Below are positions 18,016 to 27,157 of a DNA stretch of 64,000 bases, piece after piece. The notes beneath the pieces were generated by a model that was not told where the DNA came from, did no database searches, and saw nothing but the letters and a program-made list of their open reading frames with translations. The DNA lies in the NCBI GenBank assembly GCA_004556565.1, contig SFGN01000010.1, forward strand, positions 9,540 to 73,539. Direction: 5' to 3'. This DNA is from Lachnospiraceae bacterium (GTDB lineage: Bacteria > Bacillota_A > Clostridia > Lachnospirales > Lachnospiraceae). The position numbers and the translations under genes were made by a program. Position 1 is the first letter of the stretch; every line of letters starts with the position of its first letter.

Positions 18016-18663
18016 ATGCTCGCAATTTATGACGCATATATTTCCACGGGCAGCTATGATGATAATATGTCTTCATTTGGCGTGGTCAGCCTTGATGCGC
18101 CGTCTTCGATAAATATTTATGCGGACAGCTTTGAGGATAAGGATGAGATTTCTAAGTGTATTGATGTATATAATGACGGGGCGAGGGAAGAGAATCAGAT
18201 CAGCTATACGGATTATGTAGGGCTTTTGATGTCTTCTGTGACCACTATTATCGATGTGATTTCTTATGTGCTGATCGCATTTGTGGCAGTATCGCTGATT
18301 GTTTCTTCTATTATGATAGGAATCATCACATACATTTCCGTGCTGGAACGTACAAAAGAAATCGGAATTCTCCGCGCACTGGGAGCATCCAGAAAGAATA
18401 TTTCCCAGGTGTTCAATGCGGAGACGTTCATCATCGGATTGTGTGCGGGAGCGATGGGAGTCGGTATATCCTGCCTGCTCCTGATACCGGGGAATATGTT
18501 GATACATTCTGTTGCGGGAACGACGGAAGTGAACGCAAGCCTTCCTGCAGTCAGTGCAGCCATACTGGTTATATTAAGCGTGTTACTGACATTGATCGGA
18601 GGACTGATACCTTCAAAGAAGGCGGCGAAAAGAGATCCGGTTACGGCTCTTAGGACGGAGTAA
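18016..18663 (+). CDS. FtsX-type permease segment, 3' part of the interrupted ABC gene
   Basis: The frame continues the upstream ABC protein after the TAG: eight sense codons, then the ATG at 18016 and 215 residues. It has the end of the extracellular region and then three membrane helices of an FtsX domain with the conserved VLERTKEIGILRALGASRK loop and a C-terminal KKAAKRDPVTALRTE. On its own it lacks an ATPase. The GATGAGG before the ATG is too close to be a good ribosome site, so separate translation is doubtful. Either the gene is a recent pseudogene, the stop is suppressed, or the base is a sequence error. Confidence 0.75.
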   Translation: MLAIYDAYISTGSYDDNMSSFGVVSLDAPSSINIYADSFEDKDEISKCIDVYNDGAREENQISYTDYVGLLMSSVTTIIDVISYVLIAFVAVSLIVSSIMIGIITYISVLERTKEIGILRALGASRKNISQVFNAETFIIGLCAGAMGVGISCLLLIPGNMLIHSVAGTTEVNASLPAVSAAILVILSVLLTLIGGLIPSKKAAKRDPVTALRTE

Positions 18664-18694
18664 AATGTCCCGGCAGATTGCAGGAATATTGAAT

Positions 18695-18741
18695 AAAAAC
18701 AGGATGGAATCTTTATATGTCAATGATTTCATCCTGTTTTT
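18695..18741. terminator. Bidirectional terminator
   Basis: A 17-bp stem pairs 18695-18711 with 18725-18741 with one G-U position, flanked by A5 and T5. It can end both the ABC gene on the plus strand and the EamA gene on the minus strand. Confidence 0.85.
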
Positions 18742-18763
18742 ATGCTTCTTCTCTTGTGTTCTT

Positions 18764-19723
18764 TTATATTTCGGGATTATTTTCTTTAATAAGAGGATTG
18801 TTTTTCTCTTTTATCGGTATCTGTGCCAGCACCACGGCACAGAAAATCAAAACACATCCGACCAGCTCCCGGGCTGCAAGTTTTTCCCCGAGCAGTACCC
18901 ATCCGGCCAGCACGGAAAATACAGATTCCAGGCTCATCAGCAGGGAGGCTACCGTAGGGTTTACACCCTGCTGGCCGATAATCTGCAACGTATATGCCAC
19001 ACCACATGACATTACGCCGGCATAGAGGATCGGAATCCAGGCATCTGCCGTAAAAAGAGCCGGAGCCCAGGCTTTGATTCCGGAGAGTGAATGCCTCATA
19101 TCATAAAGAAACATCGGTATGGCGGACAGAATTCCTGCGGTCATAAACTGGATGCAGGACATCCGCACACCGTCAACCAACGGTGAGAAATGGTCAATCG
19201 TCATGATGTGCATGGAAAATGCCAGGGCACACAGCAGAAGGAGCGCATCTGAAAGCTGAAGTGAAAAAGAACCTTTCATGCACAGCAGGTATAGTCCCAC
19301 AAGCGTGATCAGGACACCGGTCCAGACATTCCATCCGCATTTTTTCTTAAAAAACAATCCAAGAATCGGGACGAGCAGGATATAGCAGGCGGTCAGAAAA
19401 CCTGCTTTTCCGGCAGGAGCTCCGAGGTAAATGCCAATCTGCTGCAGATTGCTTGCGATGCACAGGATAACCCCACAGGAGATACCTCCGGTAAGTAAAA
19501 TCCTTTTCTCCTCTTTTGTGACAGGCTTCCGGCTTGTTAGCCCCATTCTGTCCAATGCCGCAATTGCAGGTATCAGAACAAGAGAACCGATGAGACAGCG
19601 GATACAGTTAAATGTAAATGGCCCGACGGCATCTCCGCCTTCGCTCTGGGCAACGAAAGCGACTCCCCAGATGAAAGCAGTGAGGACCAGAAGACAAGAG
19701 TTTCTTTTCTGTTTTGAATTCAT
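18764..19723 (-). CDS. EamA/DMT-superfamily transporter
   Basis: This is a polytopic protein of about 319 residues with ten hydrophobic helices arranged as two EamA repeats, typical of drug/metabolite (10-TMS) exporters. The first helix has FIWGVAFVAQ, and the second repeat contains ALAFSMHIMTIDHF. Substrates of this family (amino acids, metabolites, drugs) cannot be predicted from sequence. A GTG nine bases upstream (19732) is an alternative start; the ATG at 19723 is preserved by an AAGG site. It shares a bidirectional terminator with the convergent ABC gene. Confidence 0.88.
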   Translation of the reverse strand: MNSKQKRNSCLLVLTAFIWGVAFVAQSEGGDAVGPFTFNCIRCLIGSLVLIPAIAALDRMGLTSRKPVTKEEKRILLTGGISCGVILCIASNLQQIGIYLGAPAGKAGFLTACYILLVPILGLFFKKKCGWNVWTGVLITLVGLYLLCMKGSFSLQLSDALLLLCALAFSMHIMTIDHFSPLVDGVRMSCIQFMTAGILSAIPMFLYDMRHSLSGIKAWAPALFTADAWIPILYAGVMSCGVAYTLQIIGQQGVNPTVASLLMSLESVFSVLAGWVLLGEKLAARELVGCVLIFCAVVLAQIPIKEKNNPLIKENNPEI

Positions 19724-19814
19724 ATCAGTCACCTTTTCCTTTGTAATTCCTCACGAATCATAGCATGAATTGCAGTATTTTACAAGAACAGTATCAGCCG
19801 GATAAGTTATTAAG

Positions 19815-19895
19815 TATAACAGTTCAGCCCGAGCCATTCGCAAAACGCATCTCCGATGCTTCGCTCACTATTTCGATTATGGCTGAACTGATATT
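19815..19895 (+). repeat. Palindromic dispersed repeat, short copy
   Basis: The element is bounded by the inverted repeat CAGTTCAGCC (19820-19829) and GGCTGAACTG (19881-19890). It contains CATTCGCAAAACGCA and a hairpin GCATC-TCC-GATGC (19847-19859). Longer relatives lie at 38816-38978 and at the right end of the window. It has no coding capacity and looks like a miniature, non-autonomous palindromic element or a structured intergenic repeat. Confidence 0.75.
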
Positions 19896-20003
19896 AAAAA
19901 ATATCAATCAACAAAGACGATAGAATGACTGGACACAGGAAAAATATTGAAGTATGATAAAAGGCAAGCGTTAGCGCAAAAGATAGAAAGGAAGACAGGG
20001 AAG

Positions 20004-20576
20004 ATGAGCAATCTTACAGAAATCAGATGGCACGGCCGCGGCGGCCAGGGTGCCAAGACAGCCGCACTTTTACTTGCGGATGTAGCATTTCAGACAGGAA
20101 AATATGTACAGGGATTCCCGGAATATGGACCGGAACGTATGGGCGCTCCGATCACGGCATACAACCGTATCAGCGACGAGAAAATCCGAGTACATTCCAA
20201 TATTTATGATCCGCAGTATGTGGTCGTTGTAGATGAGTCTCTGCTGGAGGCGGTCGATGTGACAGCAGGACTGAAAAAGGACGGTGCTATTCTTGTGAAT
20301 ACGCAGCGCACAAAGGAAGAAATCATTCCGCACTTAAAGGGGTATGAAGGAAAGGTCTATATTATTGATGCGAAGAAAGTATCTCTGGCCGCTATGGGAA
20401 AATATTTCCCGAACACACCGCTTCTTGCAGCAATCGTGAAAGTGGCGGGCATTATGGATGAAGAAACTTTCTTACGCGAGATGAAGGCATCATTTTCTCA
20501 CAAGTTTGCCAGCAAGCCGGAGGTAATCGACGGCAACATGAAGGCACTTGAGATGGCCCTGAAGGAGGTACACTAA
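20004..20576 (+). CDS. porG: 2-oxoacid:ferredoxin oxidoreductase, gamma subunit
   Basis: This is a 190-residue gamma subunit with the glycine-rich start WHGRGGQGAKTAA and the segment FPEYGPERMGAPITAYNRI typical of the family. It is part of a four-subunit enzyme that decarboxylates a 2-oxoacid (pyruvate or a branched-chain oxoacid) to the acyl-CoA and reduces ferredoxin. The start at 20004 is chosen because homologous sequence begins at MSNLTEIRW; an upstream ATG at 19947 would add 19 residues with no conserved content. The gene order is gamma-delta-alpha-beta, with the stop overlapping the delta start by one base. Confidence 0.92.
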   Translation: MSNLTEIRWHGRGGQGAKTAALLLADVAFQTGKYVQGFPEYGPERMGAPITAYNRISDEKIRVHSNIYDPQYVVVVDESLLEAVDVTAGLKKDGAILVNTQRTKEEIIPHLKGYEGKVYIIDAKKVSLAAMGKYFPNTPLLAAIVKVAGIMDEETFLREMKASFSHKFASKPEVIDGNMKALEMALKEVH

Positions 20577-20878
20577 TGGCAACAGATATCACAAAATTAG
20601 GTGTAAAAGTCAACTGGCAGGATCTGACCGAAGGTATGGTTATCGCCGGTGCAGGAACTTCCAAAGATTTTAATACAGGAGAATGGTCCACGGCGAAGCC
20701 ACAGTTTATCGAAGAAAAATGTAAACAATGTCTGCTTTGTGTTCCGGTATGCCCTGACAGCAGCATTCCGGTAAAGGACAAGAAAAGACTGGCATTTGAT
20801 TATGACCACTGTAAAGGGTGCGGCATCTGTGTAAAAGCATGTCCGTTCGGCGCAATTACTATGGAAGGGGTGAAATAA
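20576..20878 (+). CDS. porD: 2-oxoacid:ferredoxin oxidoreductase, delta (ferredoxin-like) subunit
   Basis: This is a 100-residue protein with two 4Fe-4S motifs, CKQCLLCVPVCP (about residues 44-55) and CKGCGICVKACP (about 79-90). They carry electrons from the TPP site to ferredoxin. The one-base overlap with porG and one-base gap to porA show tight coupling. Subunit identity is clear; whether the enzyme prefers pyruvate or 2-oxoisovalerate is not. Confidence 0.93.
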   Translation: MATDITKLGVKVNWQDLTEGMVIAGAGTSKDFNTGEWSTAKPQFIEEKCKQCLLCVPVCPDSSIPVKDKKRLAFDYDHCKGCGICVKACPFGAITMEGVK

Positions 20879-20879
20879 G

Positions 20880-22061
20880 ATGGCTAAGAGAGATCGTTTA
20901 TCAGGAAATGAAGCGGTGGCAATCGCTTTGAGACAGATTAATCCGGATGTATTTCCAGCGTTTCCGATCACACCGTCCACGGAAATCCCACAGTATTTTG
21001 CTTCTTTTGTGGCAAACGGACAGGTAGATACCGAATTTATCCCGGTGGAAAGTGAGCACAGCTCCATGAGTGCGGCAATCGGTGCAGAAGCAGCCGGTGC
21101 AAGAAGCCTTACGGCAACATCTTCCTGCGGTCTTGCATATATGTGGGAAGAATTATACATAGCAGCATCCAACCGCCTTCCGCTGGCACTGGCACTGGTT
21201 AACCGTGCATTGTCAGGCCCGATCAACATTAACTGCGACCATTCTGACAGTATGGGTGCAAGAGATGCGGGATGGATTCAGATTTATGCGGAGAATAATC
21301 AGGAGGCATATGACAATATGGTACAGGCATACCGTATTGCCGAGCATAAGGATGTGCGTCTCCCGATCATGATCTGCCAGGATGGTTTCATCACGAGCCA
21401 TGCGGTGGAGAATATTGAACTTCTTGATGATGCCGATGTCAAAGGCTTTGTCGGAGAATATGAACCGGAGAATTATCTTTTGAATCCGGAATGTCCGATG
21501 GCGGTAGGTCCGTATTCTATTACAGATTATTATATGGAAGCAAAACGAAATCAGGCAGAAGGTATGAAGAATGCAGGCAGAGTCGTCCTGGAAGTGGCAA
21601 AAGAATTTGCTCAGATTTCCGGGCGTGAATACGGCTTGTTCGAAGAATACTGCATGGAAGATGCAGAACGTGCGGTTGTCATCATCGGTTCTGCAGCAGG
21701 AACGACAAAGGATGCGATTGACAGGCTCCGCGCACAGGGAGAAAAGGTCGGCATGGTGAAGATTCGTCTGTACCGCCCGTTCCCGGCAGAGGAGATTGCA
21801 GGGGCCTTGAAAAATGTAAAAGCAGTTGCAATTATGGACAGGGCGGAAGGATATACTAATCATGGAGGACCGCTTGGCGCGGATGTCATGGCAGCATTGT
21901 ACCGTGCAAGGGCAAATGCATTTGCAGTTAACTATGTCTATGGACTCGGCGGACGCGATGTCCGTGTAGAAGACGTGGAGAGTATCTATGCAGATTTGAA
22001 ACAGGTTATCGAAGATGGCGATGCAGGTGAGACATACCGTTATCTTGGAATCAGAGAATAA
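20880..22061 (+). CDS. porA: 2-oxoacid:ferredoxin oxidoreductase, alpha subunit
   Basis: This is a 393-residue alpha subunit. It begins with the pyrimidine-binding domain (GNEAVAIALRQINPDVF, FPITPSTEIP, VESEHSSMSAAIGAEAAGARSLTATSS) and has the C-terminal transketolase-like domain (VGMVKIRLYRPFP). It binds TPP together with the beta subunit and forms the oxoacid pocket. Length matches PorA/VorA of four-subunit enzymes rather than the 1170-residue single-chain PFOR common in clostridia. Confidence 0.93.
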   Translation: MAKRDRLSGNEAVAIALRQINPDVFPAFPITPSTEIPQYFASFVANGQVDTEFIPVESEHSSMSAAIGAEAAGARSLTATSSCGLAYMWEELYIAASNRLPLALALVNRALSGPININCDHSDSMGARDAGWIQIYAENNQEAYDNMVQAYRIAEHKDVRLPIMICQDGFITSHAVENIELLDDADVKGFVGEYEPENYLLNPECPMAVGPYSITDYYMEAKRNQAEGMKNAGRVVLEVAKEFAQISGREYGLFEEYCMEDAERAVVIIGSAAGTTKDAIDRLRAQGEKVGMVKIRLYRPFPAEEIAGALKNVKAVAIMDRAEGYTNHGGPLGADVMAALYRARANAFAVNYVYGLGGRDVRVEDVESIYADLKQVIEDGDAGETYRYLGIRE

Positions 22062-22075
22062 GGGGGAAATGGAAG

Positions 22076-23008
22076 ATGAGTTATAATTTTAAAGAAACCA
22101 TGAATAAACCGGAACGTCTGGCTCCAGGACACAGAATGTGCGCCGGATGCGGCGGCACGATTGCAGTAAGAAATGTACTACGCGGGCTTCATGAGGGAGA
22201 CAAGGCGGTCATCGGAAATGCTACCGGATGTCTGGAAGTTTCCACTTTCACTTATCCATATACGGCATGGGAAGACAGCTACATCCATAATGCATTTGAA
22301 AATGCAGGGGCTACCATGAGCGGTGTGGAAGGCGCTTACAAAGCACTGAAAAGAAAAGGAAAACTTGACGAAACTTATAAATTCATTACCTTTGGAGGAG
22401 ACGGGGGAACATATGATATCGGTATGCAGTCCCTCTCCGGAGCAATGGAAAGAAATCACGACATGGTCTATGTCTGCTATGACAACGGTGCTTATATGAA
22501 TACCGGAATCCAGCGTTCTTCCGCTACACCAATGTATGCCGACACGACAACGACACCGGTCGGAACCAAGAGTAACGGAAAGCCGCAGAACAGAAAAGAT
22601 CTGGCATCTGTAATCGCTGCACATGATGTACCGTATGTAGCACAGACAACATTCGTACAGAATTTTAAAGACCTGCATATCAAAGCGGAAAAGGCAATTT
22701 ATACACCGGGTGCGGCTTTTTTGAATATCATGGCACCGTGTCCGCGCGGCTGGAGATATAATACTCCGGATATTATGGAAATCTGCAGGCTTGGCGTTGA
22801 GACTTGTTATTGGCCGCTGTTTGAAGTTGTAGAGGGCAAATGGATTTTGAATTATGAGCCGAAGAAAAAACTTCCGGTTGAAGATTTCCTGAGACCACAG
22901 GGACGATTCAAACATCTCTTTAAGAAAGGAAATGAATACCTGCTTGAGGCATTCCAGAAGGAAGTGGACAGAAGATGGGAAGAGCTTTTGTTCAGATGCT
23001 CCAGGTAA
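22076..23008 (+). CDS. porB: 2-oxoacid:ferredoxin oxidoreductase, beta (TPP-binding) subunit
   Basis: This is a 310-residue beta subunit. The TPP pyrophosphate motif GGDGGTYDIGMQSL lies near residues 104-117 with the closing Asn in CYDNGAYMNTG. Cysteines in MCAGCGG and further along can bind the proximal 4Fe-4S cluster. It completes the GDAB operon, which ends at the terminator at 23024-23078. A second PFOR could exist elsewhere in the genome; this complex may specialise in branched-chain or pyruvate oxidation. Confidence 0.93.
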   Translation: MSYNFKETMNKPERLAPGHRMCAGCGGTIAVRNVLRGLHEGDKAVIGNATGCLEVSTFTYPYTAWEDSYIHNAFENAGATMSGVEGAYKALKRKGKLDETYKFITFGGDGGTYDIGMQSLSGAMERNHDMVYVCYDNGAYMNTGIQRSSATPMYADTTTTPVGTKSNGKPQNRKDLASVIAAHDVPYVAQTTFVQNFKDLHIKAEKAIYTPGAAFLNIMAPCPRGWRYNTPDIMEICRLGVETCYWPLFEVVEGKWILNYEPKKKLPVEDFLRPQGRFKHLFKKGNEYLLEAFQKEVDRRWEELLFRCSR

Positions 23009-23023
23009 ACTGAATTATAGCGT

Positions 23024-23078
23024 GAACCGAAATCATCTGCCCGAAGCTGCTTCGGCGGGGATGATTTCGGTTCTTTTA
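23024..23078 (+). terminator. Terminator of the por operon
   Basis: GAACCGAAATCATC pairs with GATGATTTCGGTTC and an inner CCGAAGC/TTCGG hairpin, followed by TTTT. It lies 15 bp after porB. Confidence 0.85.
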
Positions 23079-23150
23079 TAAACAGACAGCCCGGCAAAGC
23101 AAAATACAATGTGTCTGTGCAGAAACAATGATGTGTATTTGATACACATT

Positions 23151-24467
23151 TCATTGCAGCACCCGCTGTATATTCTCTTTAATCTTGTCTGACAGATAGG
23201 CATATTGTTCCAGTTCTTCTTCTGTAAAATCTGCAAAACGTGCATTGTCATAGTCGCTCTGTGCAACAGAAAGGTCTGCCAGGATGGCATCGGCGGCAGG
23301 CTGAAACTGGATATTGATGCGTCTGACGGAAGATTTTTTCACACGGATATCTTCGATTTTTAATACCCCTTTTGCCGTCAGCCGCTGCAGGGAGCGGTTC
23401 AGGGCGATGCGTGATATATTGGTGAAGTCTGCCAGTTCTTTGCGTGTGGTAATACTGTGCGGATGGTTTAAATAAAGCAGAAGCTTCGTGTCATCCAGAG
23501 TGAGGTCATATTTCAGTGCCACGACCTCCTGATAATGTTCCAGAAGCTTTCGGTCTCTGTATGCATCCATCAGGATTCCCTCTCCCGCGACCGCCTCGGA
23601 GCATACGCCGTTACGTTCTTCACCGAGCTTTTTCGCACCGAGCAGGAAAGGCGGCACATTTCCGTCACCGGCAGCATCCACGAGAAAACGATATACAGAC
23701 AGCCGGTTCTTTTCATAGTCTTCTTCATTTAAAATATGTCTGTAAAAATTGTCATAATATTCAAAAACCATCAGTTTCATCTTAATGACATTGGAAATAT
23801 TTGTACTTTGGCTGATAAGGGAACCTTTTGTTTTTACATAATAATAAAGCGGAGCCTGCAGCGCGCAGAAACGTTCTGCGTGGCGGATATATTCAAGATT
23901 AAACATGAAGTCCTCGCACCAGCTTATGTCAGAAGCCATACGGAGATGCCAGGTTTCTACAATATCTCTGCGGTAGAGCTTGTTCCAGAGAACGCCATAA
24001 TAAAAATCTGCCGGATTTTCCATCATGTGAGAGGCAAATTCCTCCAGGCTCATCACCGCGTCATCTTCAATGTCACCTTTTCTTGACAGACGCTCTCCGA
24101 CAACACGATAAAAATCAGAAATGACAAGGTCACAATTATTCTCCTGTGCGGTACGGACGAACAGCCGGGTCGCGTCAGAAGTGATCCAGTCATCGCTGTC
24201 CAAAAACTGAAGATAAGTACCTTCGGCATTATCCAGGGCCATATTCCGGGTATCTGATACGCCTGTATTTTCCTTGTGAAAAACGCGGATGCGGGAATCC
24301 TTTTCTGCGTATTCATCACAGATAGCACCGGAAGAATCTGTGCTTCCGTCATCCATGAGCAACAGCTCAAAATCGCCAAATTCCTGATTTAAAATGCTGT
24401 CAATACAACGGTGCAGATATTTCTCGGCATTATAAACCGGAACGATAATACTAACTGTAGGATTCAT
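23151..24467 (-). CDS. Family 2 glycosyltransferase fused to a MarR-like winged helix
   Basis: This is a 438-residue protein. Residues about 1-220 form a GT-A glycosyltransferase 2 domain: VSIIVPVYNAEKYLHRC at the N-terminus, MDDGSTD near residue 37-43 and LQFLDSDDWI (DXD-type metal/nucleotide-sugar site) near 89-98. Residues about 320-438 look like a MarR-family winged helix: YDLTLDDTKLLLYL, then TTRKELADFTNISRIALNRS (helix-turn-helix), LTAKGVLKIEDI (wing region) and a helical tail ending KIKENIQRVLQ. The combination suggests a sugar transferase that also binds DNA, or one using the fold for dimerisation. It stands alone, divergent from lon. Confidence 0.85.
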   Translation of the reverse strand: MNPTVSIIVPVYNAEKYLHRCIDSILNQEFGDFELLLMDDGSTDSSGAICDEYAEKDSRIRVFHKENTGVSDTRNMALDNAEGTYLQFLDSDDWITSDATRLFVRTAQENNCDLVISDFYRVVGERLSRKGDIEDDAVMSLEEFASHMMENPADFYYGVLWNKLYRRDIVETWHLRMASDISWCEDFMFNLEYIRHAERFCALQAPLYYYVKTKGSLISQSTNISNVIKMKLMVFEYYDNFYRHILNEEDYEKNRLSVYRFLVDAAGDGNVPPFLLGAKKLGEERNGVCSEAVAGEGILMDAYRDRKLLEHYQEVVALKYDLTLDDTKLLLYLNHPHSITTRKELADFTNISRIALNRSLQRLTAKGVLKIEDIRVKKSSVRRINIQFQPAADAILADLSVAQSDYDNARFADFTEEELEQYAYLSDKIKENIQRVLQ

Positions 24468-24589
24468 ATAAAAATATCCTTTCTTTTTCCCTTTTTAAAA
24501 CCATCTAAAAAGATCCGAAAAACAGAAATCATGATAAACATAAATAATCAACGGAAGTCATTTCAGGTGTTATAATTCATACTTTGATA

Positions 24590-24618
24590 ATTGTAGCAGA
24601 GTTTTTTATAAATGACCA
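24590..24618 (-). promoter_or_regulatory. Promoter of the glycosyltransferase gene
   Basis: On the minus strand a TGGTCA -35 candidate (24613-24618), 17 bp and an extended -10 TGCTACAAT (TACAAT at 24590-24595) lie about 120 bp ahead of the gene. The same TGCTACAATTATC block occurs upstream of the gene at 44021-44965. Confidence 0.5.
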
Positions 24619-24671
24619 GACTGCCAAATATAAAATAAAAATTAACAAACGGGATTTACAGAATTGGTTAC

Positions 24672-24700
24672 TTTACAAAAAGAAACAAGTGTGATATTGT
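24672..24700 (+). promoter_or_regulatory. Sigma-A promoter of lon
   Basis: TTTACA (24672-24677), 17 bp and TATTGT (24695-24700) precede the CIRCE element, which would begin about ten bases after the transcription start. Confidence 0.7.
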
Positions 24701-24715
24701 TTTGTTACAGTAGGC

Positions 24716-24742
24716 TTAGCACTCGACAAACACGAGTGCTGA
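24716..24742 (+). promoter_or_regulatory. CIRCE element (HrcA operator) upstream of lon
   Basis: TTAGCACTC at 24716-24724, nine bases, then GAGTGCTGA at 24734-24742 match the CIRCE consensus TTAGCACTC-N9-GAGTGCTAA at 17 of 18 arm positions. HrcA binds this site and represses until heat stress occupies GroEL. It sits in the 5' leader, 19 bp before the lon start, so it should also fold in the mRNA. CIRCE usually controls groESL and hrcA-dnaK; here it predicts HrcA control of lon. Confidence 0.95.
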
Positions 24743-24761
24743 TACAAAGGAGAGATGAAGA

Positions 24762-27036
24762 ATGGTAACAGTACCAATTTATGATATGCTTATTTTGCCG
24801 GGACTTGTTTTTCATTTTAAGGATGAAGTCTGTCAGACGCTTGGGATGAGCGGCATGAAGACGGGAGAGGAAATTATTTTCCTGATCATGAAAGAGGATA
24901 AAAAGCCGCAGGATATGACAGCAGATGACATTTTCCCGATCGGTGTGTCGGGAGTTGTCGAATCTGTTGACAATGACGGTGATATAAAAATCAGAATGCT
25001 GCACCGTGTCAGTCTGGAAGAGATCGATGTTTCAGACGGAAAGGTGGAAGTGACGGCAGCAGTTCGTGAAGATATTGACGATATGGACGAGGAAGAACAG
25101 AATATGCATCTGTCAATGCTCAAAGATGAACTTCTGAAATATGCACAGCAATATCCGTGGGGGATGCTTGCAAGGGGATATATCCTGCACTGGAAATCAA
25201 TTGCGGAGATTTTTGCATCGACAGCGCCTTATCTGATGCTGACACAGGAAGAAAGGTACAGGATCATTGCCGAAGATTCGGTCCGGGAGAGAATGCTTTT
25301 GATGGAACAGTCAGTATATGAACTGATCGATATGACAAGAGCCGGGCAGGATGCCGAAGCACAGCAGAAGGAGAAAAATGAAAAAATCTACAGGGAGAGC
25401 GCGTTAAAAAAACAGATCGAGATTCTGCAGGAACAATTGAATGAGATGCATCCGGAAAGTGTTACGGATATACAAAAGTTTGAAGAAAAAATATCACAGT
25501 CCGGTATGAATGAGACCGCAAGGAAAGAGGCAGAGAAAGTACTGCACAGGATGAAACAGGAGGGGGAGCAGGGTCATGAGTATGCCATGCTATACGATTA
25601 TCTGGATTTTGTGACAGGGCTGTCCTGGAAGAAGGAAGAGATGGAAGAGGTGGACCTGGAACAGGCTGAAGAGATTTTGGACAGAGACCACTACGGGATG
25701 AAGAAAGTAAAACAGAGGATCATCCAGCAGATGGCGGTAATGGCGCTGAATAAAAAACAGTCCGGCTCTATACTGCTCTTTGCAGGCGCTCCGGGAACCG
25801 GAAAGACCAGCATCGGGCAAGGCATTGCGGAAGCACTCGGGAGAAAATATGTGCGGGTCAGCCTGGGGGGGCGTGCGTGACGAAGCAGAAATCCGGGGAC
25901 ACAGAAGGACATATGTGGGGGCAATGCCGGGGAGGATTATGGCCGGGATGAAACAATGCGGGTGCTCCAATCCGGTCATGGTTCTGGATGAGGTTGATAA
26001 ATTGTCAAAGGATTTCAGCGGTGATCCTGCGAGTGCTTTGCTGGAAGTGCTGGACCCGGAGCAAAACAATTCATTTACGGATCACTATATGAATGTCCCT
26101 TATGATTTATCCGATGTATTATTTGTCTGCACGGCAAATACGACGGATACCATTCCGGAACCGCTGCTGAACCGTATGGAAGTGATTTCGTTCCCCGGAT
26201 ATACTGCATCGGAAAAATTTCAGATCGCGAAAAGACATCTGATCCCGAAGGCTATGAAAAAGATGGGGATCAAGGCACAGAACATGAAAATTACTGATGA
26301 TGCCATCCGTGCGCTGATCGCAGGATACACCGCAGAATCCGGAGTCAGGGGGCTTGGCAGACAAATAGATGCCCTGTGCCGTTATGCGGCCGTGAAGCTG
26401 GTGAAGGGCAGGCAGAAGAGTATTACCGTCAGCCCGAAACGGCTGCCGGAATTCCTTGACCAAAGTCCGATCCGCCATGAACAGGTGTTAGAAAAGAAAC
26501 AGCCGGGAATCGTCACCGGGCTTGCCTGGACGCAGGCCGGAGGAGAAATCCTCTTTATTGAAACGCTTCTGACAAAAGGGAGCGGCAAAGTTCAGGTGAC
26601 AGGGCAGCTTGGCGATGTGATGAAGGAGTCCGTACAGATTGCCGTCAGCCTTGTGAAATCTTTATATCCGGAAGAAGCGAAGGTTCTGGAAGAATCCGAT
26701 CTTCATATTCATGTGCCGGCGGGCGCAGTTCCAAAAGACGGTCCTTCTGCCGGGATTACACTGACCACAGCGGTCGCTTCTCTTTTGACAGGCAGACCTG
26801 TAAGTCCTAAATATGCCATGACAGGTGAAATCTCCCTTCGGGGAAGGGTCATGCCGATCGGAGGCCTGCCGGAAAAACTGATGGCAGCGCAAAGGGCAGG
26901 GATTGAAAAAGTGCTGATTCCGCAGGAAAATATAGAGGATTTGAAGGATGTTGCAGATGAAGTAAAAGAAAAACTGGAGATTATTCCGGTAAAAGAAATC
27001 GGGGACGTACTGAAAGAAGTTCTGGGCGAAAAATAA
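24762..27036 (+). pseudogene. lon: ATP-dependent Lon protease, frameshifted at a G7 run
   Basis: All of Lon (about 757 residues) is present but in two frames. 24762-25880 encodes the N-terminal substrate domain, the coiled coil and Walker A GAPGTGKTSIGQG, ending SLGGRA and TGA. The second frame, in register from about 25872, continues VRDEAEIRGHRRTYVG, Walker B VMVLDEVDKL, the lid and the protease domain with Ser in PKDGPSAG and Lys in GLPEKLMAAQRAG. The run at 25865-25871 has seven Gs; six would restore the frame exactly. All catalytic residues are kept, so this is a very recent mutation, slippage-based switching or a sequence error. It has a CIRCE operator. Confidence 0.9.
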
Positions 27037-27157
27037 ATGATGCTCATGAGTCTGGACTTTTTACACTGTAATCAAAATAAATTAACATATAATTGAAGTC
27101 CGTTTCATATAATTTTTTCTGGCATGAAATGAATAATGACAGGTGGTATGAAAATAT

